DNA of 64,000 bases, from the NCBI RefSeq assembly GCF_003569785.1, contig NZ_KZ984002.1, forward strand, positions 1-64,000, written 5' to 3'. Under the pieces are notes generated by a model. The model made no database searches. It was not told the origin of the DNA and worked only from the letters and a program-made list of their open reading frames with translations. Every line of letters begins with the position of its first letter. The first letter of the stretch is position 1. The translations under genes and the position numbers were made by a program. Shown here in pieces: positions 25,142 to 33,165 of this stretch. The DNA is from Leucobacter sp. wl10. GTDB lineage: Bacteria; Actinomycetota; Actinomycetes; Actinomycetales; Microbacteriaceae.

Positions 25142-25877
25142 CGTCGACGACCCGGTTCTCGCCCGCGCGCTGCTGCTCATGCGGCGCGGGCAGGCGTTCT
25201 GGGCGCGTGAGCTGAGGCAGGTGGAGGACGAGGGCTTCGACGCCCCCTCCCTGCTGCCGGGGTGGACGAGGCGCATGGTCGTCGCGCATGTGGGTTTCAA
25301 CGCACGGGCGCTTGCGCGCCTCGTGCGCTGGGCGCGGACCGGCATCGAGACTCCGATGTACGAGTCGGAGGCGCAACGGGCCCGGGAGATCGAGTTCGGT
25401 GCGTCTCTGCCGGCGGAGGCGCTCCGGCACCTGTCCGTGCACGCCGCCGTGCACCTGAACGTCGAACTGCGGGATCTCCCCTCCGAGGCCTGGAGCCGGA
25501 CGGTTCGGACCGCGCAGGGGCGCGAGGTTCCCGTGTCCGAGGTGGTGTGGATGCGCACGCGCGAGGTCTGGCTGCACGCGATCGATCTCGCGCACGGGGC
25601 GCGCTTCGACGACCTTCCGCCTCGGCTGCTGCAATTGCTTCTGGAGGACATCCCGGCCGTGTGGGCGCGCAGGCGAGCCGCGGGCGACCCGGTGATCAGG
25701 CTCGCCCCCGACGACGCGCGTCTCGCGGCACCGGCGCGGGGCGCCGCCGCTGCCTCCGACACCGACGCCGTCGTGCGGGGGAGCGCAGCCGCGCTCGTCG
25801 CCTGGGGAACCGGACGGGGCGCTGCGGGGGTGCGAGAGGCGAGCGGGCGGCTGCTTCAGCCGCCGCGATGGTTGTGA
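25122..25877 (+). CDS. Mycothiol-dependent maleylpyruvate isomerase
   Basis: 251-residue DinB-like protein matching the actinobacterial maleylpyruvate isomerase: an N-terminal helical bundle with the metal ligand His in MVVAHVGFNARALARLV, and Glu and His in MRTREVWLHAIDLAHGARF completing the Zn site. A C-terminal substrate/mycothiol domain follows (about residues 165-250). It converts maleylpyruvate to fumarylpyruvate using mycothiol as cofactor, which supports an actinobacterial host. The gene overlaps the FAH-family gene by 20 bp. A hairpin follows immediately. Confidence 0.88.
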   Translation: MAARTDNVDDPVLARALLLMRRGQAFWARELRQVEDEGFDAPSLLPGWTRRMVVAHVGFNARALARLVRWARTGIETPMYESEAQRAREIEFGASLPAEALRHLSVHAAVHLNVELRDLPSEAWSRTVRTAQGREVPVSEVVWMRTREVWLHAIDLAHGARFDDLPPRLLQLLLEDIPAVWARRRAAGDPVIRLAPDDARLAAPARGAAAASDTDAVVRGSAAALVAWGTGRGAAGVREASGRLLQPPRWL

Positions 25878-25914
25878 TTTTCTCCGCGCAGCCCAGCGGC
25901 GCAGCGGAGAATCA
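25873..25914 (+). terminator. Hairpin after maleylpyruvate isomerase gene
   Basis: Inverted repeat TTCTCCGC (25878-25885) and GCGGAGAA (25902-25909), extendable outwards with a two-base bulge (TGATT on one side, AATCA on the other). It begins at the stop codon and ends just before a perfect ribosome-binding site for the next gene. No U-tract follows, so it may terminate partially or protect the upstream mRNA. Confidence 0.5.
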
Positions 25915-25933
25915 TGTGTGAAAGGAGGTCCCG

Positions 25934-26422
25934 ATGACCATGCAGTTGATCGATCCGCGCCTGGACTTCGTGTTCGAGGTGCGAGTTCGCGTCGGTGAGC
26001 CCCTCCGCATCGGCGGGGCAGGGGGCGAAGAACGCTGGTTCTCGCCGATCATGGGTGGGACGGTCTCCGGCCCGCGCCTGAACGGCGAGGTTCTCCCCTA
26101 CGGGGGCGACTGGTGGTCGACTCGTCCGCCGGGGAGCCTGGTGCTGGATGCGCGGTACCTGCTGAGGTCCGACGACGGCGCGATCATCAGCATCCACAAC
26201 CCCGGGCGGTACGAGCCGGAAGAATCCGACGAGGCCCCGGAAACGGAGGACGGGGCTGCGGAGTGGGGGGAGGCCTTCCCGCGGTTCGACACCGCGGCGC
26301 GGGAGTACGCGTGGCTCAGGGAGAGCGTGATCATCGGACGCGGGCACGAAGGCGACGACGGGGTGCACCTGCGGTTCTTCCGGTTGAGCTATCGGGCGGC
26401 GCTGGCGCGCCAGCGCCCCTGA
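25934..26422 (+). CDS. DUF3237 family protein
   Basis: 162-residue protein with the DUF3237 pattern: FEVRVRVGEPLRIG, FSPIMGGTVSGPRLNGEVLP, DWWSTRPPGSLVLDARYLL and SDDGAIISIHNPGR. Near the C-terminus it carries a Glu-rich insert (about residues 96-112). The ATG is preceded by a near-perfect Shine-Dalgarno (AAAGGAGGT). Members are often found in aromatic-degradation clusters but no activity is established; a small-molecule-binding barrel is the usual description. It is the last gene of the operon, separated from the isomerase by a hairpin. Confidence 0.75.
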   Translation: MTMQLIDPRLDFVFEVRVRVGEPLRIGGAGGEERWFSPIMGGTVSGPRLNGEVLPYGGDWWSTRPPGSLVLDARYLLRSDDGAIISIHNPGRYEPEESDEAPETEDGAAEWGEAFPRFDTAAREYAWLRESVIIGRGHEGDDGVHLRFFRLSYRAALARQRP

Positions 26423-26502
26423 GGGGCCCGCGACGTCCCGTCGGAGATGACGCCGCGGGATCGGGGCGCGGCGGCCGGAGCCGCCGAGCCCCCGCTGGGA
26501 CG

Positions 26503-27135
26503 TCAACCGTCGCGGAACGGCGGGTGCAGCAGCAGATCGACCCGCTCGCGGAGGAACGCCGCGAGCGTCGGCGCGCCCGCGAGGGGAGCTCCGGCGCGCC
26601 AGCGCACGCGGAACTCTCCGTCCGCGTAGCCGACCGGCAGCTCGCGGGAGGCGGCGGCATCGGAGCCGGTCCGCGGCGCGCCGTCCCCTTCGGAGGAGAG
26701 CGGGATGCGCTGCGCGTCGAAGTTGACGGGAGCGCCCGCCGGGTAGCCGCCGCGCAGCGCGGCCGCGGCGATCTCGCGCCGCTCCTCCCGCGACGCCGAC
26801 TGGTATCCCGGACGTCCTCGCTCGGCGGCTCGGGTCGCCTTTCCCAGCGCGTACAGATCGCCGTCGGTCCCGAGCAGCAGCGAACCGATCCGCCACACCT
26901 CGCCCAGGGGTCGCATGGTCGCGGGCCGGGTCCACAGCAGAACGCGCCTGGACGCCACGTACTCTGCGAGGGACTCGACGGGCACCCCGCCGGCCCGCAG
27001 GTGCGCGACCGCGGTGGCGCAGGCCAGCGTCGCGCGTTCCGCCGCCGCTCTGCCCGCCTCCGCTTCCGCCTCCGCCGCCACCCGGCCAGTGTAGCCGCGG
27101 GCCGGTGCGCCTCGAACCGGGCGGGCACCGCCCAT
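26503..27135 (-). CDS. Conserved hypothetical protein
   Basis: Predicted 210-residue protein, Ala/Arg-rich at the N-terminus (about residues 18-45 likely helical) with a folded remainder containing RRVLLWTRPATMRPLGEVWR and LLLGTDGDLYALGKATRA. No motif is recognised with confidence. It is divergent from the CYTH gene, and its reading frame has high GC at third positions, consistent with a real gene. The start at ATG 27133-27135 is the first that avoids overlapping the divergent gene; a GTG about 18 codons downstream is also possible. Confidence 0.6.
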   Translation of the reverse strand: MGGARPVRGAPARGYTGRVAAEAEAEAGRAAAERATLACATAVAHLRAGGVPVESLAEYVASRRVLLWTRPATMRPLGEVWRIGSLLLGTDGDLYALGKATRAAERGRPGYQSASREERREIAAAALRGGYPAGAPVNFDAQRIPLSSEGDGAPRTGSDAAASRELPVGYADGEFRVRWRAGAPLAGAPTLAAFLRERVDLLLHPPFRDG

Positions 27136-27192
27136 CCGCCCGGGCGGGCGTGCTCGCAGAAGTCCCGGAGGCGCGGGCCGTAAGCTGTCGAT

Positions 27193-27930
27193 GTGGCGGA
27201 ACAGGCGAGCGGCGCACGGAACCCACCGGATCCCGGAGCCGAGGCGCTCGAGATCGAGCGCAAGTACGAGGTGTCGGTGGGGATCCCGCTGCCCGCGGCG
27301 GAGCGGTTCAGAGAGGTGGGGCTCGATCCGGAGCCGCCCGTGACGCACCGTCTCTCGGCGCGCTACTTCGATACGCTGCGCGGTGATCTCGCCGACCGGG
27401 GGCTCGCTATGCGCGAGCGGCACGGCGGCAAGGACGCGGGGTGGCACTTGAAGCAGCGCGGGGGAGCCGGTGTGCGCGAGCTGCTGTGGCCTCCGAGCGG
27501 CGCCGTGCCGGAGGGCCTGCGCGAGGAGCTGCGGGGCAGGATCGGCGATGCGGCCGCGGAGGTGCTGCCCGTGGCGCAGCTGCGAACCGAGCGCACCGTG
27601 GTGATGCTGCGGGACCGCGAGGGGCGCCCTGCGGTCGAGCTGGCCGACGACCGGGTGCACGCCCTGGACCTGATCGAAGCGGTGGAGCGCGCGTGGCGGG
27701 AGTGGGAGGCCGAGCTGATGCCGGGCGTCGACGCAGAGGTGCTGGATCGCGTCGAGTCGGTGCTGCTCACGGCGGGGGGCGTGCACTCGCTCAGCTTCGC
27801 GAAGATCGCCCGCTCGACCGGCCGCCTGCTCGCCGCGGCCCGCGCCGGGGGAGCGGACGAGGCGACGCTCGAGGCTCTCATGAAACTCGACGCCGCCGAC
27901 CGCGAGGCGGGGCGTAGGCTGGCCACGTGA
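27193..27930 (+). CDS. CYTH-domain protein (triphosphate tunnel metalloenzyme family)
   Basis: 245-residue protein with the CYTH signature EIERKYEV (ExExK) at about residues 18-25, followed by RYFDTLRGDLADRGLAMRER and GWHLKQRG, strands of the triphosphate tunnel. The CYTH family includes thiamine triphosphatase, inorganic triphosphatase and class IV adenylate cyclase; in actinobacteria the substrate is usually unknown. The C-terminal 80 residues are helical (LEALMKLDAADREAGRRL) but too short for a full CHAD domain. The start is GTG at 27193. Confidence 0.85.
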   Translation: MAEQASGARNPPDPGAEALEIERKYEVSVGIPLPAAERFREVGLDPEPPVTHRLSARYFDTLRGDLADRGLAMRERHGGKDAGWHLKQRGGAGVRELLWPPSGAVPEGLREELRGRIGDAAAEVLPVAQLRTERTVVMLRDREGRPAVELADDRVHALDLIEAVERAWREWEAELMPGVDAEVLDRVESVLLTAGGVHSLSFAKIARSTGRLLAAARAGGADEATLEALMKLDAADREAGRRLAT

Positions 27931-27992
27931 GCGGCGGGTCGGAGCGCGACGCGCGCGGCGGAGATGCAGCCTTCGCCTGAGCGCCCCGAGTA

Positions 27993-28011
27993 ATGTCAAT
28001 AACGTTGACAT
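27993..28011 (+). promoter_or_regulatory. Palindromic operator candidate upstream of the oxidase gene
   Basis: Perfect inverted repeat ATGTCAA (27993-27999), 5-bp spacer TAACG, TTGACAT (28005-28011), 63 bp before the oxidase start codon. Just downstream lies a second short palindrome, ATGTACAT. The size and symmetry are typical of a dimeric repressor site; no regulator is encoded next to it. Confidence 0.5.
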
Positions 28012-28073
28012 GAGCATGTACATCTGCGCGCCGATGTGCGAGGATCGTAACGGACACCGAAGACGAGGACCCC

Positions 28074-29495
28074 ATGCACCCCACCATTTTTGAAACCCAT
28101 CGCCCGGCCGCCAGGACCGTCGAGGACTCCCTGGCAGAGACCAGGCTCGGCGTCTTCTGGACCGAGGACATCGCCGATTCGGCCGCGAAGTACCCAGCGC
28201 TCGACGGCGACCAGCGCGTCGACGATGCGGTCGTGGGCGGCGGATACGCGGGTCTCTGGACCGCGATCAAGCTGAAGACCGAGCACCCGGAGCGGCGGGT
28301 GGTGCTGCTCGAGGCCGTGCGGGTCGGCTGGGCGGCATCGGGGCGCAACGGCGGGTTCTGCGAGGCGAGCATCACGCACGGCGAGCCCAACGCCGAGTCG
28401 CGCTGGCCCGACGAGACGGGCACGCTGCGGCGGCTCGGCTACGAGAACCTCGACGCGATCGAGCGCTTCATCGAGCAGCACGGGCTCGACGTCGACTTCG
28501 AGCGCACGGGCCAGCTCTCGGTCGCCAACGAGCCCTACCAGGCGGAGTGGCTGGGCGAGAGCGACGACCCCGAGGTGGTGACGCTCGACCGCGAGCAGGT
28601 GCAGCAGCGCATCAAGTCGCCGACGTTCCTCGGCGGCGAGTTCTCGCCACGCGAGAACGCGAACGTGCACCCGGCCAAACTCGCGGCGGAGCTCGCCAGG
28701 CACGCGGCATCGATCGGCGTGGAGATCCATGAGCACACGCCGGTCAAGAGCCTCGAGGGCTCGGCTGAGGCTCCGATCCTGCTCACCACGGATCGCGGCA
28801 CCGTCACCGCCGAGCGGGTAGCGCTCTGCACCAACGTCTTCCCGTCGCTGCTGAAGCGCTACCGCTTCCACACGGTGCCGGTGTACGACTACGCGCTGAT
28901 GACCGAGCCGCTGACCGAGGAGCAGCTCGCCTCGATCGGCTGGGAGGGCCGCGAGGGCCTCGCCGACATGGCCAACCAGTTCCACTACTCCCGCCTCACC
29001 GGCGACAACCGGATCCTCTGGGGCGGCTACGACGCCGTCTACTTCGCGGGCGGGCGCATCAAGCGCGAGTACGAGGACCGCATGGAGAGCCACCGCAAGC
29101 TCGCAAGCCACTTCTTCACCACCTTCCCGCAGCTCGCGGGCGTCAAGTTCACGCACCGCTGGGCGGGCGTCATCGACACCTCGACCCGGTTCTGCGCGTT
29201 CTTCGGCCAGGCCCACGGGGGGCGCGTGCAGTACGTGGCAGGGTTCACCGGCCTCGGCGTCGGCGCGACGCACTTCGCCGCAGACGTGCTGGTGGACCGC
29301 TTCGAGGGGCGCGTCACCGAGCGCACCGAGCTCGAGATGGTCAAGCAGGTGCCCCTGCCCTTCCCGCCCGAGCCCGCCGCGTCGATCGGCATCAACCTCA
29401 CCCGCTGGTCGCTCGACCGCGCCGACCACAACGACGGCAAGCGCAACGTACTGCTCAAGACGCTCGACGCGCTCGGCCTGGGCTTCGACTCGTGA
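28074..29495 (+). CDS. FAD-dependent amine/amino-acid oxidase (DAO family)
   Basis: 473-residue DAO-family flavoprotein: dinucleotide-binding segment VDDAVVGGGYAGLWTAIKLK (about residue 50), VGWAASGRNGGFCEASI (the GRNGG flavin region as in gamma-glutamylputrescine oxidase-like proteins), and C-terminal FTGLGVGATHFAADVLVDRF. The first glycine of the usual GXGXXG is present only in a variant form (VGGGYAG). It would oxidise an amine or amino acid, releasing ammonia or amine and H2O2. Its TGA overlaps the GTG start of a cupin gene, which is therefore likely to act in the same pathway. Confidence 0.85.
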   Translation: MHPTIFETHRPAARTVEDSLAETRLGVFWTEDIADSAAKYPALDGDQRVDDAVVGGGYAGLWTAIKLKTEHPERRVVLLEAVRVGWAASGRNGGFCEASITHGEPNAESRWPDETGTLRRLGYENLDAIERFIEQHGLDVDFERTGQLSVANEPYQAEWLGESDDPEVVTLDREQVQQRIKSPTFLGGEFSPRENANVHPAKLAAELARHAASIGVEIHEHTPVKSLEGSAEAPILLTTDRGTVTAERVALCTNVFPSLLKRYRFHTVPVYDYALMTEPLTEEQLASIGWEGREGLADMANQFHYSRLTGDNRILWGGYDAVYFAGGRIKREYEDRMESHRKLASHFFTTFPQLAGVKFTHRWAGVIDTSTRFCAFFGQAHGGRVQYVAGFTGLGVGATHFAADVLVDRFEGRVTERTELEMVKQVPLPFPPEPAASIGINLTRWSLDRADHNDGKRNVLLKTLDALGLGFDS

Positions 29496-29854
29496 GCGGG
29501 CACCTGCTGCCGGACGGGCGCAACGGGGCGGTGCGCGGGATCGCGGCCCCCGTCGAACTCGAGGACGTGCCCGCCGATGACACCGTCTCGGGCTCGCCCC
29601 GGCAGGGCGTCGCCGAGCTCGGCGCCGTCGGCGGCGCCGAGACGGGCATCTGGGAGCTGCGCGGCGGCGCGGTCACCGACACCGAGGTCGATGAGCTCTT
29701 CGTGGTGCTCTCGGGCGGTGCGACCATCGAGCTGCTCGACGAGGACCGCACCGTCGAGGTGGGGCCCGGCGACGTGATGCGCCTCGTGGCGGGCACACGC
29801 ACCCGCTGGACGGTCGAGGACCACATCCGCAAGGTCTACATCTCCGCGGCGTAG
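29492..29854 (+). CDS. Small cupin-domain protein
   Basis: 120-residue single-cupin protein: VTDTEVDELFVVLSGGATIEL and EVGPGDVMRLVAGTRTRWTV form the two halves of the barrel. The usual metal-binding His residues are largely missing (DELFVVLSG in place of HxH), so it may be a non-catalytic binding protein. GTG start 29492 overlaps the oxidase stop (GTGA), indicating translational coupling. Cupins of this kind commonly accompany DAO oxidases; function unassigned. Confidence 0.75.
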   Translation: MSGHLLPDGRNGAVRGIAAPVELEDVPADDTVSGSPRQGVAELGAVGGAETGIWELRGGAVTDTEVDELFVVLSGGATIELLDEDRTVEVGPGDVMRLVAGTRTRWTVEDHIRKVYISAA

Positions 29855-29881
29855 AGCCCTCGACCGCAGCGATGCGATCTG

Positions 29882-29923
29882 CCGTGGACACGGCGGATTC
29901 CGGGGAGGACCCCGGATCCACGG
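29882..29923 (+). terminator. Nested hairpin downstream of the cupin gene
   Basis: Outer arms CCGTGGA (29882-29888) and TCCACGG (29917-29923) enclose an inner perfect hairpin TCCGGGG-AGGA-CCCCGGA (29899-29916). It lies 28 bp after the cupin stop and about 100 bp before the permease start. It lacks a U-tract, as is common in GC-rich actinobacteria. Confidence 0.55.
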
Positions 29924-30021
29924 CCGATCCCGTGTGCGCGACCGGGAGGTAGGCGGCGCGACGGCCCGCTAGGATGGTGGGTCGGCGCGACCGCGTCGAC
30001 CCCGGAAACGAAGGAGCCCCG

Positions 30022-31380
30022 ATGGCGCTGCCCTGGAAGCTGCACGAGGACGGCAGGCGCGTCTCATCCGACGCGATCGTGCTGCCCGAGGAGCGCATGA
30101 CCTGGCCGCGCACCATCGGCTTCGGCGCGCAGCACGTGGTCGCGATGTTCGGCGCCACCTTCCTCGTGCCCCTCCTCACCGGCTTCAGCCCCACGGCCAC
30201 GCTCTTCTTCTCGGGCCTCGGCACGCTGCTCTTCCTGCTCATCACGGGCAACCGGCTGCCCAGCTACCTGGGATCCTCGTTCGCGTTCATCGCGCCGATC
30301 ACGGCGGCGACCGCGGGCGGCGACCTCGGCGCCGAGGGTCTCGCGCGCGCCTCGTTCGGGATCCTGGCCATCGGCGTACTCGTGGCGATCGTCGGCGTCG
30401 TGGTCGCGAAGTGGGGCACCGGGTGGATCAACGCGCTCATGCCGCCCGTCGTGATGGGCGCCATCGTCGCGCTGATCGGCTTCAACCTCGGCCCAGCCGT
30501 CAGGAACAACTGGAACGCGACCGAGCTCTCCGGGTGGGTGGCGCTCGTCACGCTCGTGGCGATGCTGCTCATCACGGTGCTGTTCCGCGGGCTCATCGGC
30601 CGGCTCTCCATCGTGCTGGGCGTGGTCGTCGGGTACGTCGCGGCCGTGGCGATGGGCGAGGTCGACTTCTCCTCGGTCGACGAGGCGGCGTGGATCGGCC
30701 TGCCGGCCTTCCACGCGGTGGGCAACCCGTTCGCCGACCCGACGCTGTGGGGCCTGCTGCCCGCGTTCCTTCCCGTCGTGCTGGTGCTCGTCGCCGAGAA
30801 CGTCGGCCACGTGAAGAGTGTGGGCCTCATGATCGATCGCGACCTCGATCCCGTCACGGGCCGGGCGCTGCTGGCCGACGGCGTCTCGACGGTGCTCGCC
30901 GGCTTCGGCGGCGGATCCGGCACGACCACCTACGGTGAGAACATCGGCGTGATGGCGGCGACGCGCGTCTACTCGACTGCGGCGTACTGGGTGGCCGGCG
31001 CCATCGCCGTGCTGCTCAGCTTCTCGCCGAAGATCGGCGCGCTCATCAACACGATCCCGGCCGGCGTGCTCGCGGGCGTGACGGTCGCGCTGTACGGCCT
31101 CATCGGCCTCATCGGCGTGAAGATCTGGATCGACAGCAGGGTCGACTTCGGCAGGCCCATCAACCAGTTCACCGCGGCCGTCGCGCTCATCGTGGGCATC
31201 GCCGACTTCACGCTGCAGGTCGGCTCGGTGGTGTTCAACGGCATCGCCCTCGGCACGGTCGCGGCGATCGCGGTGTACCACCTCATGAGCGGGCTCGCGA
31301 GGCTGCGCGGGGGAGAGGTCGAGGTGGCGGATCCCGTGGTGACGGGGGCGCTTGAGCACCCCGCCGAGCCCCGGGGGTAG
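30022..31380 (+). CDS. NCS2-family nucleobase (uracil-xanthine) permease
   Basis: 452-residue polytopic membrane protein of the nucleobase:cation symporter-2 family. Hallmarks are FGAQHVVAMFGATFLVPLLT near the N-terminus, SYLGSSFAFIAPI, LVAENVGHVKSVG, and the QH-like and TTTYGENIGVMAATRVYS motif of UraA/PyrP-type carriers. It imports uracil or a related base with protons. ATG 30022 is chosen because AAGGAGC lies just upstream; an earlier in-frame ATG at 29974 has no such site. It is monocistronic, closed by a strong hairpin at 31419-31454. Confidence 0.9.
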   Translation: MALPWKLHEDGRRVSSDAIVLPEERMTWPRTIGFGAQHVVAMFGATFLVPLLTGFSPTATLFFSGLGTLLFLLITGNRLPSYLGSSFAFIAPITAATAGGDLGAEGLARASFGILAIGVLVAIVGVVVAKWGTGWINALMPPVVMGAIVALIGFNLGPAVRNNWNATELSGWVALVTLVAMLLITVLFRGLIGRLSIVLGVVVGYVAAVAMGEVDFSSVDEAAWIGLPAFHAVGNPFADPTLWGLLPAFLPVVLVLVAENVGHVKSVGLMIDRDLDPVTGRALLADGVSTVLAGFGGGSGTTTYGENIGVMAATRVYSTAAYWVAGAIAVLLSFSPKIGALINTIPAGVLAGVTVALYGLIGLIGVKIWIDSRVDFGRPINQFTAAVALIVGIADFTLQVGSVVFNGIALGTVAAIAVYHLMSGLARLRGGEVEVADPVVTGALEHPAEPRG

Positions 31381-31418
31381 CGCGAAACCCCTCGAGCTGC
31401 GCGGCTCGAGGAGCCTGG

Positions 31419-31454
31419 AACGGGCCCGAACCACGCATGGATCGGGCCCGTTTC
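31419..31454 (+). terminator. Terminator hairpin after the nucleobase permease
   Basis: Perfect 11-bp stem AACGGGCCCGA (31419-31429) and TCGGGCCCGTT (31442-31452) with a 12-nt loop, followed by a short T run. It lies 39 bp after the stop codon. Confidence 0.75.
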
Positions 31455-31543
31455 GCGTCCGGTGTATCTGCACCGCGGACGGGATATTCGGGGCGCCGGT
31501 GCGTGGATCTTCGGCGGCTCCGTCGTCACCTTCGAAGTATTAT

Positions 31544-31622
31544 TGAACAATCGTTCAGATTTAACGCGAAAACATTGATATTCAAGGCTTGTATTGCTCA
31601 AAATAGTTGATACAGTTGTTCA
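31544..31622 (+). promoter_or_regulatory. TetR-type operator and promoter of the APC permease operon
   Basis: In a markedly AT-rich 120-bp stretch, TGAAC (31544-31548), AATC and GTTCA (31553-31557) form a perfect inverted repeat typical of TetR sites. A second GTTCA half-site lies at 31618-31622. A possible promoter is TTGTAT (31589-31594), a 16-bp spacer and TACAGT (31611-31616), with the half-site at the expected transcription start. The TetR-family gene is the second gene of this operon, suggesting autoregulation (inference). Confidence 0.6.
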
Positions 31623-31662
31623 GAAATCAACCGCACGACGAAGTGCTGAGGAGTATCTGCAC

Positions 31663-33165
31663 ATGACCAGTGATACAACCGTGACACCATCGAGTGGCTC
31701 GCTCGCCAAGGGCAAGCTGGGCACCTTTGACATCGTTTTCTTCGTGGTGTCGGCCGCTGCGCCGCTCACCGTCGCCGTCAGCTCGGCGCCGCTCGCGTTC
31801 CTCGTGGGCGGCATCGGGGCCCCGGGAGCCATGCTCGCGAGCGGGGTGGTGCTGATCCTCTTCGCCATCGGCTTCACCGCGATGTCCCGGTTCGTGCGCA
31901 ACACCGGCGCCTTCTACGCCTACGCCGCCGCGGGACTGGGCAAGCCGGTGGGCATCGGAGTCGCGTTCATCACCGTGGTGGCGTACGGCTTCCTCTGCAT
32001 CTGCTTCTACACGATGCTCGGCTTCTTCGCGAACCTGACCTTCGCGCACCTGTTCGGGATCGATCTTCCGTGGGGCGTCTGGGCCGGCCTGTGCGTGGTG
32101 ATCGTGGGAGTGCTCGGCTACCGCCGCATCGACGTGGGCGCGAAGGTGCTCGCCGTGCTCCTCACCGCCGAGATCGCGATCCTGCTGATCGTCTCGATCG
32201 CGGTCATCATCCAGAACGGCACCGCGCTCGGGGAGCCCGCCGTGGCCTCCTTCGCGCCGCAGAACGTCTTCTTCGCCGCCGGCGCAAGCGCGCTCTTCGT
32301 CTTCGGCTTCGGCGCGTTCCTCGGCTTCGAGGGCACCGTGATCTACGCGGAGGAGGCGAAGCAGCCCGACCGCACGGTGCCGCGGGCGACGTACATCGCC
32401 ATCGCGTTCCTCGCGATCTTCTACGCCTTCACCTTCTGGATCCTGGTGGTCGCATTCGGGGTCGACGGGCTGATGGCGCTCGCCAACTCCGACGACTTCG
32501 AGGAGATGATGTTCATCGCGGGCGACAACGCGCTCGGCGCCTGGGCCGGCGTGGTCATGGAGATCCTCATCGTCACCAGCTTCTTCGCCGCCGTCCTGGC
32601 CTTCCACAACGCCTGCGCGCGCTACCTGTTCTCCCTCGGCCGCGAGCGTCTGCTCCCCGCCGTCTTCGCGCGGACGCACCCGACCATGCGGTCGCCTCAC
32701 GTCGCGAGCCTTGTGCTGACGGTGCTGAGCCTGGTGACGATGATCATCGGGGCGCTCTCCGGGGCCGATCCCTACATGGGGATCAGCCTGTGGACCTACG
32801 CCATCGGCGTCGCGGGGCTCGTGTTCGCGCAGGGAGTCGCTGCGGTCTCGGTCATCGGGTTCTTCTGGAAGGACCGCCGCGGATTCGGCTTCGCACGCGT
32901 CGTCGTCGCGCCGATCCTCGGAGCGATCGGCCTGCTCAGCGCCTTCGCCGTCATCGTGCTGCGCTTCGATCTCGTGTCGGGGTTCGAGGGTCCGGTGAAC
33001 TGGCTGCTGCTCGCATGCGTGCCCGTCGTGTTCATCGGCGGCATCGTCGTCGGTCTGGTGATGAAGCGGCGCGCCCCCCATCGCTATGCAGCCCTGACGC
33101 AGTCGGTTACGGTGATTCCGAGCGAGCCAGCACGTGAAGCGGTCGATGCGGAGGTACGTGAATGA
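31663..33165 (+). CDS. APC-superfamily amino acid/amine permease
   Basis: 500-residue polytopic carrier of the amino acid-polyamine-organocation superfamily: an N-terminal consensus segment GTFDIVFFVVSAAAPLTVAV, FLGFEGTVIYAEEAKQPDRT (the family's helix 6 region) and NACARYLFSLGRERLLP (conserved cytoplasmic loop). The ATG at 31663 is preceded by GAGGAG and starts 40 residues before the first helix. It is translationally coupled (ATGA) to the TetR regulator and then to a P1-family aminopeptidase, suggesting uptake and hydrolysis of a peptide- or amide-like compound. Confidence 0.88.
   Translation: MTSDTTVTPSSGSLAKGKLGTFDIVFFVVSAAAPLTVAVSSAPLAFLVGGIGAPGAMLASGVVLILFAIGFTAMSRFVRNTGAFYAYAAAGLGKPVGIGVAFITVVAYGFLCICFYTMLGFFANLTFAHLFGIDLPWGVWAGLCVVIVGVLGYRRIDVGAKVLAVLLTAEIAILLIVSIAVIIQNGTALGEPAVASFAPQNVFFAAGASALFVFGFGAFLGFEGTVIYAEEAKQPDRTVPRATYIAIAFLAIFYAFTFWILVVAFGVDGLMALANSDDFEEMMFIAGDNALGAWAGVVMEILIVTSFFAAVLAFHNACARYLFSLGRERLLPAVFARTHPTMRSPHVASLVLTVLSLVTMIIGALSGADPYMGISLWTYAIGVAGLVFAQGVAAVSVIGFFWKDRRGFGFARVVVAPILGAIGLLSAFAVIVLRFDLVSGFEGPVNWLLLACVPVVFIGGIVVGLVMKRRAPHRYAALTQSVTVIPSEPAREAVDAEVRE

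Noticed and set aside
4489-25877. A third copy of the PucR-associated promoter module in the aromatic cluster
   Set aside because: I looked at the intergenic regions at 9142-9231 and 10048-10160 and found no matching GACAGTGTGT-type blocks.
25877-26422. Riboswitch upstream of the DUF3237 gene
   Set aside because: Only a simple hairpin precedes the ribosome-binding site; there is no conserved aptamer-like arrangement.
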